Of a stretch of 50,063 bases of DNA, positions 34,323-42,818 are shown in pieces; position 1 is the stretch's first letter, and each line of letters starts with the position of its first letter. The notes under the pieces are model-generated. The model was not told the DNA's origin. It made no database searches and was given only the letters and a program-made list of their open reading frames with translations. The stretch covers positions 1 to 50,063 of the forward strand of contig JAJDZX010000041.1 in NCBI GenBank assembly GCA_022824395.1, read 5' to 3'. The DNA is from Alphaproteobacteria bacterium (lineage in GTDB: Bacteria > Pseudomonadota > Alphaproteobacteria > TMED109). The position numbers were made by a program, and so were the translations under genes.

Positions 34323-35752
34323 GGCTGGTGCCGCGGAGCCTCGCCGGCCAGCTTACGCTGCTCCTCTTGCTGACTCTCGCCGTGGCGCAATGCGTCGCCG
34401 TGGCACTCTTTGCCTGGGAACGCGTCGAGGCCGTGCGCCATGCGCACCGCGACAATGTCGTCGCCCGTACGGCAAGCGTGGCGCAACTGCTCGCGGAGAC
34501 GCCGCCCATGCTGCACGGCACGGTAGTCGCGGCCGCCAGCTCCGGTCGCGCGCGGTTTTCGCTGACCGGGGAGCCGCTCGTCCGTGACGTCGGCGCCGGC
34601 GAAGCAGCGATCGCCATTTCCCACCAGCTGGCCGCCGCGCTCCGCGTCGATCACGGGCGCGTCAGGGTAGGGCCGATGTGGGCCCGATCTGTGGACGATG
34701 ACCGGGACGATGATGGTCATGATGACCATTTCGACGACGACGATGACGACGATGAAGACGACCGGTTCCATGGTCATGACCATGACGACGGGCACGCATC
34801 CTGGCGGCTCCGGTGGTTCGCTGCGTCAGTGGCGCTGGCGGACGGGCGGTGGCTCAACGTCGTCGTGGAGCCACCGCCGGGTGCGCCCTGGGGACTGACT
34901 TTTCTGCTTTCATTCGTCCTCTCGGCCATCGGCACTGCCGGCGTCGCAGTCTTCATGGGGCGCCGGATCGCCCGACCCATGCGGAAACTTGCGGCGGCGG
35001 CGAGCCGCCTCGGACGGGGCGAGGACGTGGAGCCCTTGGCCGAGGTCGGCCCTTCGGACGTCCGGGCGACGGTCCGGGCCTTCAACCAGATGCGCGAGCG
35101 GCTCGACCGGTACGTCCGCGACCGGATGGCCATGCTGGCGGCGGTCTCGCATGACCTCCGGACACCGATCACTAGCCTGCGTCTGCACGCGGAATTGATC
35201 GACGACGCGGACACGCGCCGAAAGATGACCGGCGCACTCGACGAGATGCAGCGGATGACGGAGGACGTGCTGGCGTTCGTCCGGGCGGACCTGCGGCGGG
35301 AAGGCACGGAGCGGGTCGACCTGACGGCGCTGGTCGAGAGTGTGATCGCCGATCTGGCGGACCTTGGCCATGCATTGTCCGCCGAGGTGTCGGAGCGGAT
35401 CGTGGTCGGTGGCCGGCCGACATCGCTCCGCCGTGCAGTCAGAAACCTGCTGGAGAATGCGGCCATCTACGGTGGTCTCGCCACCGCGCGGACCGTCCGC
35501 GCGGAGGACGGGAGCGCGCAGGTCATCATCGAGGACACGGGGCAGGGTATCCCGGAGGATGAGCGAGAACGCGTGTTCGAGCCGTTTGTCCGGCTGGAGA
35601 AGTCACGGAGTCGGGACACGGGAGGCACCGGGCTGGGTCTTGCCATCGCGCGGAGCATCGTCCGCGCTCACGGCGGTGACATCCGGCTGGAGAACCGCGC
35701 GGAAGGCGGACTCCGGGTAACGGTCCAGCTGCCCGGGACCGATTCCGGTTGA
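34319..35752 (+). CDS. Sensor histidine kinase with Asp/His-rich periplasmic loop
   Basis: A 477-residue membrane kinase. Helix 1 spans about 10-32 and helix 2 about 191-213, enclosing a periplasmic domain. Within it, residues 126-159 hold 20 Asp, one Glu and six His in 34 positions, a natural site for calcium or other divalent ions. HAMP follows (about 213-265), then the dimerisation helix with His278 in Ala-Val-Ser-His-Asp-Leu-Arg-Thr-Pro-Ile, and the ATPase domain with Asn-Leu-Leu-Glu-Asn-Ala, Asp-Thr-Gly-Gln-Gly-Ile-Pro and Thr-Gly-Leu-Gly-Leu-Ala-Ile. It has EnvZ-like architecture. The neighbour across the promoter is a periplasmic EF-hand protein. Together they suggest cation sensing, comparable in idea to CarRS/CarSR calcium systems, though the acidic loop is not a sensor domain I recognise by name. 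Confidence 0.93.
   Translation: MRLVPRSLAGQLTLLLLLTLAVAQCVAVALFAWERVEAVRHAHRDNVVARTASVAQLLAETPPMLHGTVVAAASSGRARFSLTGEPLVRDVGAGEAAIAISHQLAAALRVDHGRVRVGPMWARSVDDDRDDDGHDDHFDDDDDDDEDDRFHGHDHDDGHASWRLRWFAASVALADGRWLNVVVEPPPGAPWGLTFLLSFVLSAIGTAGVAVFMGRRIARPMRKLAAAASRLGRGEDVEPLAEVGPSDVRATVRAFNQMRERLDRYVRDRMAMLAAVSHDLRTPITSLRLHAELIDDADTRRKMTGALDEMQRMTEDVLAFVRADLRREGTERVDLTALVESVIADLADLGHALSAEVSERIVVGGRPTSLRRAVRNLLENAAIYGGLATARTVRAEDGSAQVIIEDTGQGIPEDERERVFEPFVRLEKSRSRDTGGTGLGLAIARSIVRAHGGDIRLENRAEGGLRVTVQLPGTDSG
34694..34795 (+). repeat. GAC/GAT-rich low-complexity tract encoding the acidic sensor loop
   Basis: About 100 bases made largely of GAC, GAT and CAT/CAC codons, coding for residues 126-159 of the kinase. 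Mixed codons rather than a pure triplet repeat suggest selection for the Asp/His protein sequence, but the tract could still expand or shrink in steps of three. Confidence 0.8.
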
Positions 35753-36434
35753 CGAAGGCTCGCGCCCTGCGGATCTGGCAAGACCGGCAACGAGTGCGGG
35801 ACCGCAGGGGCCGCCGGCCGGGACAGCCTTTCGTTTGTTCCAGATGAGCCACTGCCGCACAGCTGGCGAGGAGGCGAGCAAATTGAGGGAGTGCATGGGC
35901 AAGTGGCCCCGGTGCTCCGTCAGGACGCACGGATACCGTCGTGGCCTGCACTCGGCCACAAGGACCGCGAGAATCGGTACCGGAAGACCGTTGTGCAGGC
36001 CGTGCTGACTTTCGAGGGAAGGTCTGGATCAACCGGGCGGCCGGCTTTGCATTGCCGAGGCCCAGCGCCATGCTCGACCTCGGCCTGGATGACTGCGCGC
36101 AGATCCGCGTCGTTCGCCAAGGCAACAGGACGAATGGCGGTAGCCCGCTGTGGCAGATTGCCACGGTCCCGGAGACCGGACACCAACGCGCCGTGGCAGG
36201 ATCCGCTTTGGGACAGGCAGCGGAACGATGAATTGGTGCTGCTAGGTCACGGTGATCGCAGTTAGAATGCCAAGCTGGCATCTCGATGTATTCGACGGAT
36301 GTCGCGTACCTCGTGTTCCGGACACGGCTTGGTGAAAGGCAATGTGAATGCCATCGGCAGCGTGGGCAAGTTGCTCGTTTGAACGGTGAGGCAATGTTGA
36401 ATGGTCGCCAGTCGAAGTCAGTAGGCAGCCGCCG
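35753..36434. other. Region between kinase and protease genes, no supported gene
   Basis: About 680 bases. Several overlapping frames are open on both strands (for example 35891-36265 + and 35920-36186 -) but none has a signal, known motif or good start site. The area could hold a decayed gene or a regulatory region; I see no clear structure. Confidence 0.4.
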
Positions 36435-37571
36435 ATGACGGCCCGATTTCTCGCGCTGTTCCTGTCAATCCTTTCCATCCAGGCCTGTTGGCTTTCGTCG
36501 CCGGTTGCGGGCGGGAACGAGAGGTTCCTGTCGCTGAATGATGCGCACCTTGGCGTATGGAACGTCGGCTACGAAAAGCGTGCCGGCGGTGCTTGGCGGG
36601 CAAGCGGGAATTTCGGCACGGCATTTGCGATCGGTCCCGACCTCTTTCTGACGAACGCCCACGTTATTCGTGCCGTAACCCGTGCCGGAGCCAGGCTCGA
36701 CCAGATCAAGCTTTATCAGACGAAAGGAGGGTCCGGCCCGATCCTTGAAATTGATCAGATGCTTGGCATGACGGAAGTGCACGATCTGGCTTATTTTCGA
36801 ACGAAAACGCGGATCGGACATTATTTCCCGTTGTCCGGGGGCGTGCCGGATGGGCAACTGGAACCCCTGACGGCTGTCGGCTACCCGGGCGATTCGTTCA
36901 GGCGAATGAAGAGTATTGCGAGGGCCTCCTTCCAGGAGTCCCCGTTCTACGATTTCTCCGTGGCACTGGACCTGCCGGTGGAACTGGAAGGACTTCAGGG
37001 GGCCAGCGGCGGTCCTGTCCTGAGCGCTGACGGAAGACTGGTGGGAGTGATGAAACAGGGCAGCAAGAACATTGCCCATTGCATCCGGCTGGAGAAAGTT
37101 ATCGAGTTCCTTGAACTGGGACGCGAGGGCGTTGACTGCAGCTCGGCGACTCTGGGCGACTGTCTTGCAGGTGCGGCGAAAAAGCTGGCCGATGCCGCGC
37201 GTGATGGACACCCTCTCGCTCAGTACCGGTTATGGCATGCGTTCGACCGGAAGCTCATCTACGGCAACCGGACGACGTTTATCCGCCTGCTGAGGCAATC
37301 TGCCGAGAGCGGTTATCCCCCGGCCCAGTACTCCATCGGGTGGCGCTATCTCGACGGAAACGGCGTCACAGAAAGCAGCGAGCTGGGTGAAGCCTGGATC
37401 GAGCGGTCCGCCAAAGGGGGTTTTGCCGCTGCGCAATTCACGTTGGCAGACAGGTATCGAATGCGAAACGATATGGGCTCGGCGAGATGGTGGCTGGAGC
37501 AGGCCGTTGCGCAGGGCTATCGACCGGCGCAGGAACTTCTGGATGAGCTGGCGACTCACGCCGGCAACTAG
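36435..37571 (+). CDS. Secreted trypsin-like serine protease fused to Sel1 repeats
   Basis: A 378-residue protein with an N-terminal secretion signal; Cys18 follows Ile-Gln-Ala, a weak lipobox. Residues about 35-225 form a trypsin-like (S1) domain with triad His76 (Phe-Leu-Thr-Asn-Ala-His-Val), Asp117 (Val-His-Asp-Leu-Ala-Tyr) and Ser191 (Gln-Gly-Ala-Ser-Gly-Gly-Pro-Val). From about 230 onward there are Sel1-like repeats, e.g. Ala-Ala-Arg-Asp-Gly-His-Pro-Leu-Ala-Gln-Tyr, Ser-Ala-Glu-Ser-Gly-Tyr-Pro-Pro-Ala-Gln-Tyr and Ser-Ala-Lys-Gly-Gly-Phe-Ala-Ala-Ala-Gln-Phe. No PDZ domain is present, unlike DegP. The repeats could present a substrate or partner. It is a single-gene unit convergent with the amidase gene. 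Confidence 0.85.
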   Translation: MTARFLALFLSILSIQACWLSSPVAGGNERFLSLNDAHLGVWNVGYEKRAGGAWRASGNFGTAFAIGPDLFLTNAHVIRAVTRAGARLDQIKLYQTKGGSGPILEIDQMLGMTEVHDLAYFRTKTRIGHYFPLSGGVPDGQLEPLTAVGYPGDSFRRMKSIARASFQESPFYDFSVALDLPVELEGLQGASGGPVLSADGRLVGVMKQGSKNIAHCIRLEKVIEFLELGREGVDCSSATLGDCLAGAAKKLADAARDGHPLAQYRLWHAFDRKLIYGNRTTFIRLLRQSAESGYPPAQYSIGWRYLDGNGVTESSELGEAWIERSAKGGFAAAQFTLADRYRMRNDMGSARWWLEQAVAQGYRPAQELLDELATHAGN

Positions 37572-37868
37572 GACCTGATCCGCCCGCGGTTCGTGCGCGC
37601 AATCGGATCGCAAGTCCCGGTCGCCCGTTCTCGGCTGCCTGACCAGTCCGCTGACGCCACGGCGCAGCCGCCCCGATGGTCTTCCGCTCGGCGCGATTCC
37701 TGGGGAAGGGTTCGAATGTCCGGTTCCCTCGTCGCGCCCGGCAAGAACTGTTGGAAGCGATTGCGCGGCCTTGCCGGCGAAAGGCCTCAGCGTCGTTTCC
37801 CGTGCGGACATTCAGCCGGTAGCGCTCCCGGGTCATCCCGTGCCGCCGCGTCAATGCGGTCGGCGCTG

Positions 37869-39317
37869 TCAATATCCCGGCGGCGGCGTGAAGCGGTAGT
37901 AGCCCTCTTCGATCAACGCCGCCATGTGCAGGCAGGTCAGATCGTCGTACTGGCGCCCGACGATCTGGATGCCGACGGGCAAGCCCTCCGCCAGCCCGAT
38001 CGGTGCGACGGTCGAGGGCAGGTAGTACCCGCAGGGATAACCTGCCCAGAAGAGCTGATCGACCACGGGTTGTACCCGGCCATTCACGGTGATCATCCGC
38101 TCATGGCGCTCGCCGGCCTGGTCGTGCGGGAATGCCGGCGATGACGCGGCAGGACAGAGCAGGAGATCGTAGGTCTCGAACCACGCTTCCCAGCCGGCCA
38201 TGAGTTCGTATCGGCGCTCGTTCCATCTGAGCCAGTCCCGGTGCAGCATGGTCTGGCCTTCCAGCATCCGGCGACGATAGGGAAAGGTGTCCGCTGGGAG
38301 GCGGGCGAGGTCTTCGCCGGATTGTGCGATCATTTCGTCGCTCAGCCGCTTGGAGGTCGCGGCGCGCAGCAGCATCGTGTAGACCTCCATCGCCTTCCCC
38401 GTCGGGAAGTCGGGCTTCGCCCCCACCTCCACGGTGACCCCCTCACCTTCGAGCCAGCGGGCAAGCGCGGCGATGGCGTCCTGGTAGGACTGCGCCACTT
38501 CCGCCTGCGGATCGCTCAGCAGGATGCCGACGCGGTAGCCGCGGAGGTCCTTTTGACGTGGCCCGGGCAGGTCCAGCCGCCATCCGCGTTCTGCAGGGCC
38601 GTCCGCGCCTGCCAGAATCCCAACGGCCATCCGAAGATCTTCGGCCGATCGAGCCAGCGGTCCGACCACAGCGATATCGGTGGGGGCGAGGTCCCCCGGC
38701 AGCGCCTGACCGCGGCCCGAGATAATCCCCCAGGTCGGCTTGTGTCCGAAGACTCCGCAATAGTGCGCCGGGTTGCGGATCGAGGCGCCGATATCCGAAC
38801 CGGCATCGAGCCCCGTCAGGCCCGCGGCCAGCGCTGCAGCCGATCCACCGGAGGAGCCGCCGGGCGTGCGCGTCGGATCCCACGGATTGTTGCAGGTGCC
38901 GTAAATGTCATTGAAGCTCTGCCAGTCCGCCAGCATGAACGGCACGTTCGTCTTGCCGAAGAGCACGGCGCCGGCGCTACGGTACCTTGCGACGAGCGTG
39001 GAGTCGGTCGCTGCGATGTTTCCGCTGTACTCGGGGACGCCCCAGGTTGTGGGCGAACCCGTCAGATCGAAGCTCTCCTTCACGGTTATCGGCAGGCCGT
39101 CGAGGAGGCCCGTCGCTTCGCCCGCAGCGCGACGACGGTCCGAGGCGTCCGCTTCCGCCCGCGCCCGGTGGGTGTCCTGCCAGATGATGGCGTTGAGCGC
39201 CGGATTGTGCCGCTCCACGCGGTCGAGAAGGTGATCGAGCAATTCCCGCGCGCTGACCTTCCGCGCCTGAAGCAGCGATGTCAGCTCGGTAGCCGACTTG
39301 TAATGGATTTCGGACAT
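37869..39317 (-). CDS. Amidase-signature family hydrolase
   Basis: A 482-residue amidase. The Ser-cisSer-Lys triad is visible: Lys80 (Pro-Ile-Thr-Val-Lys-Glu-Ser), Ser155 in Pro-Gly-Gly-Ser-Ser-Gly-Gly-Ser, and nucleophile Ser179 in Gly-Ser-Asp-Ile-Gly-Ala-Ser-Ile-Arg-Asn-Pro-Ala. The nucleophile segment usually has Gly-Gly-Ser; Ala178 is a mild change also seen in other amidases. There are no GatA partners (gatB, gatC) nearby, and the C-terminal half differs from GatA, so it is probably a stand-alone amidase for a small amide rather than a tRNA amidotransferase subunit. Cytoplasmic. It is followed on the same strand upstream by an outer membrane protein. Confidence 0.9.
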   Translation of the reverse strand: MSEIHYKSATELTSLLQARKVSARELLDHLLDRVERHNPALNAIIWQDTHRARAEADASDRRRAAGEATGLLDGLPITVKESFDLTGSPTTWGVPEYSGNIAATDSTLVARYRSAGAVLFGKTNVPFMLADWQSFNDIYGTCNNPWDPTRTPGGSSGGSAAALAAGLTGLDAGSDIGASIRNPAHYCGVFGHKPTWGIISGRGQALPGDLAPTDIAVVGPLARSAEDLRMAVGILAGADGPAERGWRLDLPGPRQKDLRGYRVGILLSDPQAEVAQSYQDAIAALARWLEGEGVTVEVGAKPDFPTGKAMEVYTMLLRAATSKRLSDEMIAQSGEDLARLPADTFPYRRRMLEGQTMLHRDWLRWNERRYELMAGWEAWFETYDLLLCPAASSPAFPHDQAGERHERMITVNGRVQPVVDQLFWAGYPCGYYLPSTVAPIGLAEGLPVGIQIVGRQYDDLTCLHMAALIEEGYYRFTPPPGY

Positions 39318-39372
39318 TCAGTGCTCCCCGTACGCAGAAGACCGCCTCGCGACCCCGGCAAGCGCCGCCCGA

Positions 39373-40248
39373 TCAGCGGCCAAGCCCATACCTGACGCCC
39401 AACATCAGCGACCATTGACGAATATCGCTGACGCTCGTGGTGCTGGTGAGGTTGGGCACCTTGTGGAGCGCATATGCGTCCTCATCCTCGATGTCGCCGA
39501 TCATGCTGTACGAGAGCTTCACATCCACGAGAAACTTGGGGCCAATGGCCATGTTCGCGCCGACATAGAGATGTCCTGACGGGACGACGTCGGATACGGC
39601 GACGTCTTGCCGTCCGTCGTACTGCCCGGGATCATCGCAAGCGACATCCGCCTTGCAGCGGTACATGCTCTCGTAGTACAGCCCGGCAAGTTCCACGAAG
39701 GAAATGCCCAGACCGGCGCCGACGTACGGCGTGATCGGGCTCTCCACGATCCGAACGTCGTGATAGGCATTAAGCGACAAGGTACGCGTCGTGAGATCGT
39801 CGACCGAGCGCGTGGAGCTCGACTCGTAGTCGCTGTCTGCGGCAGGCATGAGCCGGGAGCCGTCGAGGTACGTGATACCGGTGAATGCCTGGCCGACCCC
39901 GTTCCGCCGCTGCGTGAGCGCCGCCTCCAGCCGCAAGGGCCCGAGGCGCCGGCCAATGGCAATTTCTGCTGCCGTGCCGCGATCGGCCCGGAGGTCGTAG
40001 AACCACCGGTAGCCCGTGGGCGCCCCTCCCGTGAGGTGCCCGCAGTCGTCGTTCGGGTAGCACGTCGTGTCGCGGTTCCGACCCGACTGCTCCATTCCGG
40101 CAGCGCGTGTCACGCCCGCCCCGGTCGCCAGGTACCAGCCCGAAGGCTGGTGTTCGCCGGCCATGGACCGATCCGCTGCTGTCAGGAACCCAACCCCCAG
40201 TCCCAAGGCCGCCAGCATCACCCATGTCGTCGATGACAATGATCGCAT
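39373..40248 (-). CDS. Outer-membrane beta-barrel protein
   Basis: A 291-residue protein when started at the ATG at 40248, six bases after GAGG, giving a signal peptide ending near Ser-Met-Ala-Gly. The mature part alternates polar and nonpolar residues in strands and ends in a strand-like Leu-Met-Leu-Gly-Val-Arg-Tyr-Gly-Leu-Gly-Arg. Gly-Trp-Tyr-Leu-Ala-Thr-Gly-Ala-Gly opens the barrel, Tyr-Val-Gly-Ala-Gly-Leu-Gly-Ile-Ser-Phe lies mid-way and Tyr-Val-Gly-Ala-Asn-Met-Ala later, all typical of small OmpA/OmpW-type barrels. Two Cys pairs lie in loops. The substrate or role is unknown. Confidence 0.75.
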   Translation of the reverse strand: MRSLSSTTWVMLAALGLGVGFLTAADRSMAGEHQPSGWYLATGAGVTRAAGMEQSGRNRDTTCYPNDDCGHLTGGAPTGYRWFYDLRADRGTAAEIAIGRRLGPLRLEAALTQRRNGVGQAFTGITYLDGSRLMPAADSDYESSSTRSVDDLTTRTLSLNAYHDVRIVESPITPYVGAGLGISFVELAGLYYESMYRCKADVACDDPGQYDGRQDVAVSDVVPSGHLYVGANMAIGPKFLVDVKLSYSMIGDIEDEDAYALHKVPNLTSTTSVSDIRQWSLMLGVRYGLGR

Positions 40249-40594
40249 TCCGTTCCTCGCAGTTGGTTCCGCTTCCCGCACCCGACCGGTAACCAGCAGC
40301 TGTCTCCGCAGCATCGTCAGCCCCAGTGCACTGATTTTCTCGAGTGGTTCACCATGGTACAGAGCGTCAACGGTACACCGCCCGCGCCCGAAGGACATGG
40401 CTTCCCGCCTATGAGATGGGCATCGGCTGTCCCGCGACGGCCTTGACCGGGACGTTCGACAGCAAGGCGGCCGACGTCGGGGAGGCGCGCCGGCACGGCT
40501 GCGAGCCTTGACACCGGGATCAGCGATGACCTATCCGCTCCATCGAGCTGCCGCATTCGGGTGAGCGGCTCTTGAAAGTGTTGAGAACCGATGC
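40249..40594. other. Divergent intergenic region, no gene seen
   Basis: About 345 bases between the leftward outer-membrane protein and the rightward epoxide hydrolase. No conserved ORF or clear promoter pair was found. Confidence 0.4.
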
Positions 40595-41758
40595 ATGACT
40601 GAACATCCAGAACCATTCACGTTGTCGGTGCCTGAAGCGGCTATCGAGGATCTACGCTCACGGCTTGGGCGCACACGGTTTCCCGACCAGACACCGGGGG
40701 ACCCCTGGGCGTACGGAACCGACGTTGACTGGCTGCAAGAGCTGGTCCGCTATTGGGGAAACGAGTTTGACTGGCGCGCAGCGGAAACGCGCCTCAATGC
40801 ATTCCCACAATTCAAGGTGCCGGTATCGGGCATCGATCTGCATTTCCTCCACGTGCAGGGGCAGGGACCGGATCCGTTGCCTCTCCTGCTGTCACACGGC
40901 TGGCCCGGGTCGGTGTTCGAGTTTCTGCAGTTGATCCCACGCCTCACAGACCCGGCGCGTTTTGGTGGCGACGCTGCAGACGCGGTGACCGTGGTAGCCC
41001 CTTCGCTGCCCGGATACGGCCTGTCATTCCGCCCGGGCCAGAAGCGTTTTTCCGTGGAGGAGATCGCCGACTGCTTCTCCACACTGATGACAGATGTTCT
41101 GGGCTACGACCGTTACGCTGTGCAGGGGGGCGATTGGGGGGCATTCATCTCGTCCCGCATCGCCTTGGTATGGCCGCAGCGCGTCGTCGGGCTGCATCTC
41201 AACATGATGCCGGTCCGCCGCGATCCGCTGCAGTTGGATCCCACGGCGCCAGAACTGCGCGCATGGCGAGAGGAGTTGGAGGAGTTTCTACGGGAAGAGA
41301 CCGGTTATCAGTGGATTCAGGGGACTCGTCCACAGACGCTGGCTTATGGGCTTACCGATTCACCGGCCGGCCTCGCCGCGTGGATTAGCGAGAAATTCGA
41401 CCGCTGGACCGATTCCGACGGCGACGTACTGTCGGTGATTGCGCGTGACGACCTGCTGGCGAACATCAGCCTGTACTGGTTTACCGGCGCAATCGGCTCC
41501 TCCTTCTGGCCGTACTACGCGCGCCGGCACAGCCGGTGGCCGATTCCGAAAGGCCGAACGATCGACGTCCCTGCTGCGTACGCGGCATTCCCGAGGGAAA
41601 TTCTCCGGCCGCCCCGGTCGCTGGCCGCCGAAACCTACACAGACATCCGCCAGTGGACGGTCATGGAAAAGGGCGGCCACTTTGCCGCCATGGAGCAACC
41701 GGAGGCACTTGCTGGCGACGTGCTGCGTTTCCTGCGGCCCCTGCGCGGCAGCGACTGA
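40595..41758 (+). CDS. Epoxide hydrolase (EHN domain plus alpha/beta hydrolase)
   Basis: A 387-residue enzyme. Residues 5-110 form the epoxide hydrolase N-terminal (EHN) domain, opening Phe-Thr-Leu-Ser-Val-Pro-Glu-Ala and containing Trp-Leu-Gln-Glu-Leu-Val-Arg-Tyr-Trp. The alpha/beta hydrolase core has the oxyanion motif His-Gly-Trp-Pro-Gly at 101-105, nucleophile Asp180 in Gln-Gly-Gly-Asp-Trp-Gly and catalytic His362 in Gly-Gly-His-Phe-Ala-Ala-Met-Glu-Gln-Pro. An Asp rather than Ser nucleophile supports an epoxide hydrolase over an esterase. No signal peptide, so cytoplasmic. The physiological epoxide is unknown. It stands alone between divergent and downstream gaps. Confidence 0.92.
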   Translation: MTEHPEPFTLSVPEAAIEDLRSRLGRTRFPDQTPGDPWAYGTDVDWLQELVRYWGNEFDWRAAETRLNAFPQFKVPVSGIDLHFLHVQGQGPDPLPLLLSHGWPGSVFEFLQLIPRLTDPARFGGDAADAVTVVAPSLPGYGLSFRPGQKRFSVEEIADCFSTLMTDVLGYDRYAVQGGDWGAFISSRIALVWPQRVVGLHLNMMPVRRDPLQLDPTAPELRAWREELEEFLREETGYQWIQGTRPQTLAYGLTDSPAGLAAWISEKFDRWTDSDGDVLSVIARDDLLANISLYWFTGAIGSSFWPYYARRHSRWPIPKGRTIDVPAAYAAFPREILRPPRSLAAETYTDIRQWTVMEKGGHFAAMEQPEALAGDVLRFLRPLRGSD

Positions 41759-42110
41759 CGGTTCCGCGGGGTCCCGGTCCCGCCGAAACACCCTTCCTGC
41801 ATCGGGCCTCGGTGCGAACCTGCCGATCCACGCGGCTCAGCGCCACGTTCGGCGCGCATGATCACCCGCTGCGGCAGGGCAGTCGATCGACGGCGACGCG
41901 GCCTCCGGGCAAGCCATGACGGCGACCGTCCTTCGTAGTCTCCGGTTCCCGGACGATCGGTGCGGGCGTATCGCGGGGCGAACGTGACGCTTGGCCCCCG
42001 GTACGGCCCGCTGCAAAACAGGCGTTCAAACCAATGGGGGCTCCTCCACATACAGTGGATTTCACGCTGCTTTCCTGTATTTCTTCCCTAAAGAAGGAGG
42101 AAACACGGGA
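41759..42110. other. Leader region of the tungstate-type transporter operon
   Basis: About 350 bases without a supported gene. The last 70 bases hold the palindrome at 42045-42059 and a CTTC/GAAG hairpin over CCTAAA at about 42083-42096 whose right arm borders the AAGGAGG ribosome site of the permease gene, so translation could be controlled by local folding. Confidence 0.45.
42045..42059. promoter_or_regulatory. Inverted repeat upstream of the tungstate-type transporter genes
   Basis: TCCACATACAGTGGA has perfect five-base arms around ATACA. It lies 52 bases before the permease ATG. It does not resemble the ModE operator; it is a candidate site for the HTH/binding-fold regulator at 45216-46109. 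Confidence 0.4.
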
Positions 42111-42818
42111 ATGGGCAGCTTTATGGGGAGTCTGGGTGAAGCCGCTGGCTTGATCATGGCCTTGGACGCCGACCTTCTGGAGATCATTGGACTCTCGCTC
42201 CGGGTCACGCTGACTGCAGTTGCGGCCGCTTGCCTGATTGGACTCCCGCTTGGGGCAGTGGTGGGCGCACTCCGATTCCCGGGACGGTCGCTGGCGGGGC
42301 TCGTGCTCAACGCGCTGATGGGGCTGCCGCCGGTGGTCGTGGGCCTGATGGTCTACATGATGCTGTCAGCGACGGGACCGCTCGGGGTGTTGGGCCTGCT
42401 CTACACGCCGACCGCCATGATCATCGCCCAGACCATCCTGGTCACGCCGATCGTCGCGGCATTGACGCGGCAGGTCGTGGAAGACCTTCACACGGACTAT
42501 GCCGAACAGTTCGCGTCACTCGAGGTCCGGCCGTTTGATCGTGTCGTCGCGTTGTTGTGGGATGCGCGGCTCAGCCTGCTGACGGTGGCGCTCGCGGGCT
42601 TCGGACGCGCGGTTGCCGAGGTGGGTGCCGTGATCATCGTTGGCGGCAACATCAACCACGTCACCCGTGTCATGACCACGACCATCGCGCTGGAAACTTC
42701 CAAGGGCAATCTGGAATTCGCGCTCGCGCTTGGTGTCGTCCTGCTCGTGATCGCGCTGGTGGTGAACGGAGCTGTCATGACGTTCAGGGCCTCGGCCGCA
42801 CGGATGACCTATGCTTGA
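42111..42818 (+). CDS. tupB: ABC transporter permease, tungstate type (TupB-like)
   Basis: A 235-residue inner membrane protein with five or six helices and the TupB/ModB-like permease core. The cytoplasmic coupling segment includes Glu-Gln-Phe-Ala-Ser-Leu-Glu-Val, and Gly-Arg-Ala-Val-Ala-Glu-Val-Gly-Ala-Val-Ile-Ile-Val-Gly-Gly-Asn-Ile near residues 165-181 is typical of TupB. The ATG at 42111 follows AAGGAGG by ten bases; the frame is open upstream to 41991. The next gene overlaps by eight bases. With the ATPase and a TupA-like binding protein it forms a complete importer. Tungstate versus molybdate cannot be settled by sequence inspection alone. Confidence 0.85.
   Translation: MGSFMGSLGEAAGLIMALDADLLEIIGLSLRVTLTAVAAACLIGLPLGAVVGALRFPGRSLAGLVLNALMGLPPVVVGLMVYMMLSATGPLGVLGLLYTPTAMIIAQTILVTPIVAALTRQVVEDLHTDYAEQFASLEVRPFDRVVALLWDARLSLLTVALAGFGRAVAEVGAVIIVGGNINHVTRVMTTTIALETSKGNLEFALALGVVLLVIALVVNGAVMTFRASAARMTYA

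Noticed and set aside
35891..36265. Open frames of 90-125 codons in the gap between kinase and protease
   Set aside because: Several frames on both strands are open together, none with a start signal, motif or coherent composition.
41759..42110. Molybdenum-cofactor riboswitch or ModE operator before the transporter genes
   Set aside because: No match to the conserved Moco RNA segments nor to the ModE palindrome; only a short unrelated inverted repeat is present.
12047..42818. Eight-base overlaps at four gene junctions (glyQ/glyS, glyS/ppdK, 18155/18615 pair, tupB/tupC)
   Set aside because: Striking at first, but short overlaps of this length are a normal outcome of translational coupling in compact operons.
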